A stretch of 64,000 nucleotides of DNA from Paracoccaceae bacterium (lineage in GTDB: Bacteria; Pseudomonadota; Alphaproteobacteria; Rhodobacterales; Rhodobacteraceae), in NCBI GenBank assembly GCA_028097405.1, contig JAOHEK010000008.1, positions 1 to 64,000 on the forward strand, in the 5' to 3' direction. Of this stretch, positions 57,992-64,000 are shown in pieces (the stretch's first letter is position 1; every line of letters starts with the position of its first letter). A program made the position numbers and the translations under genes. The notes beneath the pieces were generated by a model. That model searched no databases, had not been told where the DNA came from, and saw nothing but the letters and a program-made list of their open reading frames with translations.

Positions 57992-58732
57992 TTAGTTTTT
58001 TCGCGCATGCGCCAATTCGCTGCTTTTCTCATCAAGCGCAGTCATCTCGCCACAATCATAGAACGCAAGATCGGCAAGAAAGCCGGACTCGCCTTCCAAT
58101 ATAACCTCTGCCGGTGTCGTAAATTCAATGTCGGTGGTTCTTCCACCATCAAAGCTAAATTCGACTTCGCCTGACACGACCGCTTCGGTTTCAGGATCAA
58201 TGTAGAGGTCTTCATAACCCTCAAGTATCAAAGCGTTAAGCTGCAGCTTCATACTTAGACGATACCGTTTGAATAGAACCCCATCGATGGTTTCCGAGGT
58301 ATTTTGACTGATCGCATGGCCGGACATTCGGGAAGGGATCGGATCAAGAAAGATTGGAATGCGAACGTTGTAGCGCGAATCGAAACTATCCTCTCCATTC
58401 GACAGAATACTTCTGATGGAAAGTGGATCCGAGATTTCGATAACACTATCTATAATAATGTCGTCTTCCCGTCCAAAGGCCGAAATAATATCACCGCTCT
58501 CATTTGTGATTTCGGTGAATGTCCCATCTTCCGGATCCCAAGTCTCATAGTGCCAATATGTTTGCCCTTCGAAGGAACATTTTCTGACATGTTCAACTTC
58601 GCACTGACGTTTTTGAACGCTGTAAAGCGCTTCGCAATATTGAAGAGGCACGTCAAATGGTTCGCCGACGGCAGGCGAAGCCAGAACAGCAACAGAAAAT
58701 GCAATGTAGGACAGATTTGTTAATTTGATCAA
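57992..58732 (-). CDS. Secreted protein, unknown function
   Basis: The 246-residue protein has a signal peptide (L-S-Y-I-A-F-S-V-A-V-L-A-S-P-A-V-G) and a beta-rich secreted domain with several Cys (Y-C-E-A-L, K-R-Q-C-E-V, K-C-S-F). I do not recognise it. TTG 58732 is chosen because it follows AGGAG and leads into the signal peptide; the frame is open to 58771. The gene looks A+T-rich compared with its neighbours and lies between gltD and gltB, which suggests insertion by transfer. Confidence 0.7.
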   Translation of the reverse strand: MIKLTNLSYIAFSVAVLASPAVGEPFDVPLQYCEALYSVQKRQCEVEHVRKCSFEGQTYWHYETWDPEDGTFTEITNESGDIISAFGREDDIIIDSVIEISDPLSIRSILSNGEDSFDSRYNVRIPIFLDPIPSRMSGHAISQNTSETIDGVLFKRYRLSMKLQLNALILEGYEDLYIDPETEAVVSGEVEFSFDGGRTTDIEFTTPAEVILEGESGFLADLAFYDCGEMTALDEKSSELAHARKN

Positions 58733-58746
58733 AGCGCGCTCCTGTC

Positions 58747-59148
58747 TCACGTTGAAAAATGCGCAAGGCATTCAGCTTCGGTCATGGTCTTTGTGTCTTG
58801 CACCAGATCAAAGCCCGTCGGTTTCTTGTCGATGAAATATTGAACGCGGGGCGTCAGCCCTGTGGTGTCGTCCAAACTGCCAAGCGCCACAGTCGGGCCG
58901 CCATAGTCGCGGGAGTGATAATAGATGTTCGATCCGCATTCGGTACAAAACGCGCGGTCCGCCCAGTCCGAGGTGCGGGCGATTTTCAGATGCGTTTCAC
59001 CTTCGGTCACCGTGAAAGATGTCGTCGACACGCCCATAAAGACGCCCGAGGCCCATTGCTGGCACATCTTGCAATAACAGACCGCAAAGGTGTCTTCGGT
59101 TTCAGCCGAATATTTCACCTTACCGCAAAGGCATTGTCCTATTCTCAA
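58747..59148 (-). CDS. GFA-family zinc protein
   Basis: The 133-residue protein is a GFA/CENP-V domain with the zinc motifs C-L-C-G, C-Y-C-K-M-C and F-C-T-E-C-G-S. These are the zinc-binding Cys of the glutathione-dependent formaldehyde-activating fold, but most members do not have that activity. TTG 59148 follows an AGGACTGG site. It follows gltD on the same strand and precedes the secreted protein gene by 14 bases. Confidence 0.87.
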   Translation of the reverse strand: MRIGQCLCGKVKYSAETEDTFAVCYCKMCQQWASGVFMGVSTTSFTVTEGETHLKIARTSDWADRAFCTECGSNIYYHSRDYGGPTVALGSLDDTTGLTPRVQYFIDKKPTGFDLVQDTKTMTEAECLAHFST

Positions 59149-59203
59149 TTTACCAGTCCTTCACTGAATAGGTCATTCACTCTGACCTACGCGCATAATC
59201 CGC

Positions 59204-59247
59204 ACCGACACAATACCGACGTTGCACAGACGTCATACCGACCCTAT
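59204..59247. repeat. 11-bp tandem repeat array C (4 units)
   Basis: The units are ACCGACACAAT (59204), ACCGACGTTGC (59215), ACAGACGTCAT (59226) and ACCGACCCTAT (59237). The last overlaps the gltD stop (59244-59246). The copy is more degenerate than A and B but keeps exact 11-bp phasing. Confidence 0.85.
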
Positions 59248-60677
59248 TCAGCGGCCACTCTGGCCACATTCGAAAGACGCTCAAGGATGGCATCTGCTGC
59301 CTCGCGCCCGTCCCGAATGGCCCAAACCACAAGCGAAGCGCCTCGCACGATATCACCGACCGCATAGACGCCATCCAAAGTGGTCTCGTGTGTTCCAAAG
59401 CTGGCTTTGATCGTGCCCCAGCGGGTCACTTCCAATCCATCCGCATCCCAGAGTTTTGGTAATTCTTCGGGTTCAAACCCAAGCGCTTTGATCACCAGAT
59501 CGGCGTCTTCGATATAGTCCGAACCGTCGATCAACTCGGGCACTTGCCGGCCCGTCGCATCAGGCGCGCCCAAACGCATCTTCTGCGCCATCACACCCGT
59601 TACCGTATCGCCGGCAAAACCCTTGGGCGCTGTCAGCCAGACGAATTCTACGCCCTCTTCTTCGGCATTCGCCACTTCGCGCTGCGACCCCGGCATATTG
59701 GTGCGGTCGCGACGATAGAGACACTTAACGCTTTCCGCGCCCTGCCGCACGGCTGTGCGCACACAGTCCATCGCCGTATCACCGCCGCCAATCACAACCA
59801 CGCGCTTGCCTTCGGCGTTCAGCGCACCTGAATTAAAATCCGGCACATCATCGCCAAAACTCTTGCGATTCGACACGGTCAGGTAATCCAAAGCCCGCAC
59901 GATACCTGTCGCTCCAACTCCCGGCGCTTGCAGATCGCGGCTTTTGTAAACACCCGTGGCAATCAACACAGCATGGTGTTTCGCCCGAATATCCGCGAAC
60001 GAAATATCGACACCCACATCGCAATTCAGCACAAAGGTAACGCCGCTGTCTTCCAATAGCTTGTTGCGACGAATGACAACGTCTTTTTCAAGCTTAAAAC
60101 CCGGAATGCCATAAGTCATCAAACCGCCGGCACGATCATAACGGTCATACACCGTCACCTGAATACCAGCGCGACGCAGACGATCAGCAGCAGCAAGGCC
60201 GCCGGGGCCAGCGCCGATGATACCAACGCTTTCCTCACGTTCAGAGATAGGCACAATCGGCTGCACCCAACCTTCGTCCCAAGCCGTATCCGTGATGTAC
60301 TTTTCGACCGAGCCAATCGTGACGGTACCGTGGCCCGATTGCTCGATCACGCAATTGCCTTCGCAAAGTCGGTCTTGCGGACAAATCCGACCGCAGATCT
60401 CGGGGAAGGTGTTGGTCATCTGGCTTAGTTCATAGGCTTCTTTCAAACGCCCCTCGGCTGTCAGCTTCAGCCAATCGGGAATATTGTTGTGCAAAGGACA
60501 ATGCGACTGACAAAAAGGCACGCCGCATTGACTGCACCGGCTTGATTGCTCGGCGGCCTTGGCTCGGGCGTACTCGGCGTAAATCTCACCGAAATCCTCA
60601 CGACGGATACTGGCATCGCGCTTTTCGGGCATATCCCGCTCGATCGACACGAATTTTAGCATCGGATTATCCGCCAT
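59244..60677 (-). CDS. gltD: Glutamate synthase small subunit
   Basis: GltD takes electrons from NADPH through FAD and [4Fe-4S] clusters to GltB. The 477-residue protein has the N-terminal iron-sulfur Cys set (C-S-Q-C-G-V-P-F-C-Q and C-G-R-I-C-P-Q), the FAD motif G-I-I-G-A-G-P-G-G-L-A and the NADPH motif V-I-G-G-G-D-T-A-M-D. A strong AGGGAG site precedes it. It lies upstream of gltB but two genes intervene, so the usual gltBD pair is split. Confidence 0.96.
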   Translation of the reverse strand: MADNPMLKFVSIERDMPEKRDASIRREDFGEIYAEYARAKAAEQSSRCSQCGVPFCQSHCPLHNNIPDWLKLTAEGRLKEAYELSQMTNTFPEICGRICPQDRLCEGNCVIEQSGHGTVTIGSVEKYITDTAWDEGWVQPIVPISEREESVGIIGAGPGGLAAADRLRRAGIQVTVYDRYDRAGGLMTYGIPGFKLEKDVVIRRNKLLEDSGVTFVLNCDVGVDISFADIRAKHHAVLIATGVYKSRDLQAPGVGATGIVRALDYLTVSNRKSFGDDVPDFNSGALNAEGKRVVVIGGGDTAMDCVRTAVRQGAESVKCLYRRDRTNMPGSQREVANAEEEGVEFVWLTAPKGFAGDTVTGVMAQKMRLGAPDATGRQVPELIDGSDYIEDADLVIKALGFEPEELPKLWDADGLEVTRWGTIKASFGTHETTLDGVYAVGDIVRGASLVVWAIRDGREAADAILERLSNVARVAAE

Positions 60678-60897
60678 AGCATTTCTCCCTAGTCAGACCG
60701 GCCTTTTACGCAAGCTTCCAACCAATTGAAAGACTTTAGGTAAGTATAGATGACCTTTTTTATCCCGATATCGCACATTTCACCCACCAGCGAAGAATCG
60801 GCGCCTCAATTTATGTCCGATACGGATCTATATTTGCTCTTTCCGAAAAATCTCAATAAGTTAGACTGTGGAAAAGTATGATCCAAGCGGACCAGCA

Positions 60898-61710
60898 ATG
60901 CCCCTTCTGCAACTGATACTTGTCGCTATCGTTCAAGGTATAACAGAATTCCTGCCGGTTTCGTCGTCGGGTCACCTGATATTGCTGCCGAATCTGTTGA
61001 ATATGCCGGATCAGGGGCAAGTCATTGATGTGGCTGTCCATATCGGCACCTTGGGCGCCGTCATGCTCTATTTCCGCAAAGATGTCGCGCGCGCGGTTAC
61101 AGGCTTGCGCCACATTGTGACCGGGCAGACAAACACGCCCGATGCGCGACTGGCGCTTATGCTGGTGTTGGCCACGGTCCCCGTCGTTATTGCCGGAGTG
61201 ATCTTCAAGCTGGGCGGCATCGACGACATGTTGCGGTCAGTCAAAGTCATTGCATGGACAACATTGGTATTTGGTTTGGTTCTATGGGTCGCCGATCGCC
61301 AGGGTCCCATCACCAAGACATCGGACGACTGGACATTCAAAGATGCGCTGATCATGGGCTTTTGGCAGGTAATCGCGCTAATCCCCGGCACATCTCGTTC
61401 CGGCATCACGATTACCGGAGCCCGTCAGCTTGGCTATGCGCGCGAAGACGCCGCAAAGCTGGCAATGTTGATGTCCATCCCAACGATCCTTGCCTCTGGC
61501 GCATTGTTGGGCCTGGAAGTCGCCAGTACCATGGACGCCGCCGCTGCGCGCGACAGTGCGATAGCCGCTGCCTTTGCTTTTGTGGCCGCATTGGTAGCGC
61601 TGCACTTTATGATGCGGCTTTTGAAAAGCGTCAGCTTCACGCCCTACGTGATCTACAGGATGTTCTTAGGTGTGGCTTTGTTGATCTATTCCTACGGCTT
61701 AGCCGCGTAG
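60898..61710 (+). CDS. uppP: Undecaprenyl-diphosphatase UppP (BacA)
   Basis: UppP recycles the lipid carrier for peptidoglycan synthesis by removing phosphate from undecaprenyl diphosphate. The 270-residue membrane protein has T-E-F-L-P-V-S-S-S-G-H-L and P-G-T-S-R-S-G-I-T-I-T-G, the two family motifs. ATG 60898 is chosen; GTG 60868 in frame is less likely. Its stop overlaps the convergent NDUFA9-like gene by 12 bases. Confidence 0.95.
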   Translation: MPLLQLILVAIVQGITEFLPVSSSGHLILLPNLLNMPDQGQVIDVAVHIGTLGAVMLYFRKDVARAVTGLRHIVTGQTNTPDARLALMLVLATVPVVIAGVIFKLGGIDDMLRSVKVIAWTTLVFGLVLWVADRQGPITKTSDDWTFKDALIMGFWQVIALIPGTSRSGITITGARQLGYAREDAAKLAMLMSIPTILASGALLGLEVASTMDAAAARDSAIAAAFAFVAALVALHFMMRLLKSVSFTPYVIYRMFLGVALLIYSYGLAA

Positions 61711-62676
61711 GTTGCCCGCACTTCTGGTGATGTCCGAGTACTGACCGTCAGGCCGGAATTGCCAAAGATAGTTAGGCAAAATAGCCCGCATGGCGGTGGG
61801 CTGAATGCCCAGATCACCAAAACCCATAGCGCCTTCGGTGACCACATTGTCCTGGCCCAGCTGTTTAACCTGATCGACGGTGAGCGGCTGAGGCGCGATA
61901 CCCCCGGTAATAAACGACATAAAACCAGTTACCCGAGTAATGATGCCACCCACCCAGTTCGGTAGGGCAATAATCAGACTACGCCGACGGATAACCTCAA
62001 GCATGGTCCCCATTAAACCCCGGAAGTCGTCGACATCTGGTCCGCCCAGCTCGAAAATCCCAGCCGCCTCGCCCAGCGCGCCTTTAACAGCGGCCTGTGC
62101 GACGTCATCCACGTAAACCGGCTGAAACTTCGTTGTGGCGCCCACCAATGGCAAAACGGGTGCCATACGAACCATGCCTGCAAAGCGATTGAAGAACTGA
62201 TCTTCAGCCCCAAAAATGACCGAAGGCCGCAGGATCATCGCATCCGGGAATTCAGCCAGCACAGCTGTTTCGCCAGCAGCTTTGGATTGAGCGTACTTGC
62301 TAGGGCCGTTCTCATCAGCCCCAATAGCCGAGAGATGTACCATGCGCGCAACGCCTTCTTCTTTGGCGATCCGCGCAATCCGGGCAGCACCCTCGTACTG
62401 AATAGCGTCAAAGTTGTTCTTGCCGCCTGCGTCAAACGTACCAACGCAATTGATCACCGCATCAGCTCCACTTGCCGCTGCCCGGACACTATCATCGTCG
62501 CGTATGTTACAAAGAACCGGTTCAACCTGTCCGACCGTTCCATAGGGCTTAACGAACATCGCCTCATTGGGCCGCCGCACCGCAACCCGCACACGCCACC
62601 CGGCCCGCGCCATACGTTGCGAAATGTAACGTCCGACAAATCCGGAACCGCCGTAGATTGTAACAAGATTGGACAT
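61699..62676 (-). CDS. Complex I NDUFA9-like NAD(P)-binding protein
   Basis: The 325-residue protein is an atypical SDR: I-Y-G-G-S-G-F-V-G-R-Y-I at the N-terminus and Y-A-Q-S-K-A-A-G-E with a Y-x3-K active-site pattern. It matches the NDUFA9-like family, linked in alphaproteobacteria to complex I or quinone metabolism, but the function is not settled. ATG 62676 is chosen; the frame to 62733 is less likely. Confidence 0.87.
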   Translation of the reverse strand: MSNLVTIYGGSGFVGRYISQRMARAGWRVRVAVRRPNEAMFVKPYGTVGQVEPVLCNIRDDDSVRAAASGADAVINCVGTFDAGGKNNFDAIQYEGAARIARIAKEEGVARMVHLSAIGADENGPSKYAQSKAAGETAVLAEFPDAMILRPSVIFGAEDQFFNRFAGMVRMAPVLPLVGATTKFQPVYVDDVAQAAVKGALGEAAGIFELGGPDVDDFRGLMGTMLEVIRRRSLIIALPNWVGGIITRVTGFMSFITGGIAPQPLTVDQVKQLGQDNVVTEGAMGFGDLGIQPTAMRAILPNYLWQFRPDGQYSDITRSAGNLRG

Positions 62677-62804
62677 AGGTTCAGCCTTCGGTTGCCCCGC
62701 CACGGGTTTAGCTTTGCCAATCGCCTCAGGCAAGGTGCATTTCGAAACGATTTGATCGACGATCAGCCCAGTCAGCCGTCACGACCCAAGATACCCAACG
62801 CTTA

Positions 62805-64000
62805 CTATTCCCCTATGATCATATCGGCTGCCTTTTCAGCAATCATAATAACCGGCGAGGCTGTGTTTCCCGAAGTGATCCGGGGCATGATGGAAGCATC
62901 AACGATGCGCAATCCCGTTAGGCCCCACACCTTCAGGTCTGAGCCGACGACAGCCTTTTCGTCGTCACCCATCTTGCAGGTCCCCACAGGATGAAAAATC
63001 GTGGTCGCGATATCGCCAATTGCCGTTGAAAGCTCGCTATCGCTGGCCACATCGACGCCGGGCAGAATTTCTTCGGGCATGTACTGCGCCAAGCAACTTG
63101 CGCCCATGATCTGACGGGCTTGCCGAACCGATTTTAACGCAACGGTCTTGTCAGTGTCTGCGGACAGATAGTTCAGCCTTATGTCAGCTTGCTGCCCGTT
63201 ATCGCGACTGGTGATGTGGCACGTGCCACGACTATCGGGACGTAGGTTGCAGACTGACATGGTTACCGCCGGAAACGGGTGCAGCGGATCGCCCAAACGA
63301 TCCGTCGACAAGGGTTGCACGTGATATTCAAGATCGGGTGTCACCTTTGACGGATCAGACTTGGTGAACATCCCAAATTGGCTGGGCGCCATCGACAATG
63401 GACCGGACTGTTTGACGGCATATTCAACCACCATCTTCATTTTGCCCCATGGACTGTTTGCCAACGTGTTCAAAGTACGCGCATTCTGCACCTTGAAGAC
63501 GGTTCTTATCTGCAGATGATCCTGAAGGTTCTCACCCACACCCGGGCTTTCATGAAGCACTTCTATACCATGCGAAGCCAATAGGTCCGAAGCACCCACA
63601 CCTGACAACTCCAACAGTTTAGGCGAATTGATCGTACCCGCAGCCAACAAGACCTCTGAACCTGCGCGGGCCTGGAAGGACTTTCCACGTCGGGTAAAAC
63701 GCACACCTTCCACGGCTTTACCGGATAGGATCAAGTGGTCTGTATGGGCTTCGGTCACAACACGAAGATTGGGCCGTTTGGCGATGGGGCGTAGAAAGCC
63801 GCGTGCCGTGCTCCAGCGCACACCGGCATTCTGGTTCACCTCGAAGAAACCCGAGCCTTCGTTGTTTCCGTCGTTAAAATCCGCACGCGGTTCAATCCCA
63901 AATTCCCGTGCCGCATCTTGCACAGCGTGCAGAATATCCCAGCTCAGCCGTTGCTTGGAAACTTTCCACTCGCCACCTGACTGATGCATATCCCCATCGC
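62805..64000 (-). CDS. GMC-family oxidoreductase (partial)
   Basis: The visible 398 residues lack the N-terminal FAD fold, which lies beyond the right edge. The remainder shows A-A-G-T-I-N-S-P-K-L-L, V-G-E-N-L-Q-D-H and, near the C-terminus, F-H-P-V-G-T-C-K-M-G with the catalytic His and R-I-V-D-A-S-I-M-P. It probably oxidises an alcohol or choline-like substrate. The ATG at 63989 is an internal Met, not the start. Confidence 0.88.
   Translation of the reverse strand, partial: DGDMHQSGGEWKVSKQRLSWDILHAVQDAAREFGIEPRADFNDGNNEGSGFFEVNQNAGVRWSTARGFLRPIAKRPNLRVVTEAHTDHLILSGKAVEGVRFTRRGKSFQARAGSEVLLAAGTINSPKLLELSGVGASDLLASHGIEVLHESPGVGENLQDHLQIRTVFKVQNARTLNTLANSPWGKMKMVVEYAVKQSGPLSMAPSQFGMFTKSDPSKVTPDLEYHVQPLSTDRLGDPLHPFPAVTMSVCNLRPDSRGTCHITSRDNGQQADIRLNYLSADTDKTVALKSVRQARQIMGASCLAQYMPEEILPGVDVASDSELSTAIGDIATTIFHPVGTCKMGDDEKAVVGSDLKVWGLTGLRIVDASIMPRITSGNTASPVIMIAEKAADMIIGE

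Noticed and set aside
56636-58174. A 512-codon open frame on the plus strand
   Set aside because: It is the complement of gltB and adjoining sequence, with His/Arg-rich translation and no family features.

Overview
The window looks like a chromosomal segment of a marine Roseobacter-group alphaproteobacterium (Rhodobacterales). The reasons are a DMSP lyase of the DddP type, a VPLPA-CTERM cell-surface protein, a small stand-alone Hint-domain protein, a run of three peptide deformylase paralogues before fmt, an XdhABC set beside a BMP-type importer, and gene-by-gene resemblance to that group. GC content appears to be in the mid-50s. I see no rRNA, tRNA, CRISPR array, prophage or insertion sequence. 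Most of the window is ordinary core chromosome packed into short operons with 4-base stop/start overlaps. All family assignments come from reading motifs, not from searches.

Layout. 1-10.6 kb: a partial membrane protein, a FlK-like thioesterase, greA with a membrane/coiled-coil protein, a matrixin-like protease, smpB, dapA, a soluble lytic transglycosylase, dinB divergent from a NUDIX hydrolase, and a band-7/NfeD-like pair. 10.6-18.5 kb: a PatB-type C-S lyase, the def-def-def'-fmt operon, dddP, a TPR protein and a VOC protein. 18.6-24.4 kb: a membrane redox cluster built from a ferric-reductase-like protein, a cytochrome b-like/Rieske fusion, a Cys-motif membrane protein and a Rieske/ThDP-enzyme fusion. 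24.8-27.3 kb: a secreted-repeat lipoprotein, an ECF sigma factor and its membrane anti-sigma factor, and another lipoprotein. 27.5-34.5 kb: clpB, the VPLPA-CTERM protein, pyrF, a lipase-like hydrolase, a Hint protein and an FAD oxidoreductase. 34.5-44.9 kb: an aldo/keto reductase, then a seven-gene purine operon (xdhA-xdhB-xdhC-ATPase-permease-permease-BMP). 45-51 kb: map, sfsA, a CinA-N-like protein, a GNAT enzyme, an OmpA-like protein, a LysR regulator and an FkbM methyltransferase. 51-64 kb: fadH, gltB and gltD separated by two unrelated genes, uppP, an NDUFA9-like protein and a partial GMC oxidoreductase.

The most unusual item is the 19.3-24.4 kb operon. Six minus-strand genes, nearly all overlapping, encode a ThDP-dependent 2-oxo-acid enzyme with a Rieske domain fused to its N-terminus, a six-helix cytochrome b-like protein with a Rieske domain at its C-terminus, and three small membrane proteins, one carrying a C-x3-C / H-x2-C-x3-C motif. 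I know of no described system with this composition. The inference is a membrane-linked oxidase or reductase for an oxo-acid whose electrons pass through two Rieske centres and heme.

Two dispersed repeat families stand out. One is a tandem repeat of exactly 11 bp, consensus ACCGACGTCAT, found in three intergenic places (3, 5 and 4 units). The other is an element opening with AACTTCTTCTGTCC and usually followed by GC-rich hairpins, found four times. Other points are a third deformylase paralogue that has lost both its catalytic Glu and its metal-binding Cys, a 14-bp perfect hairpin at the start of the ECF sigma gene, and a 22-bp direct repeat bracketing most of the VOC gene.
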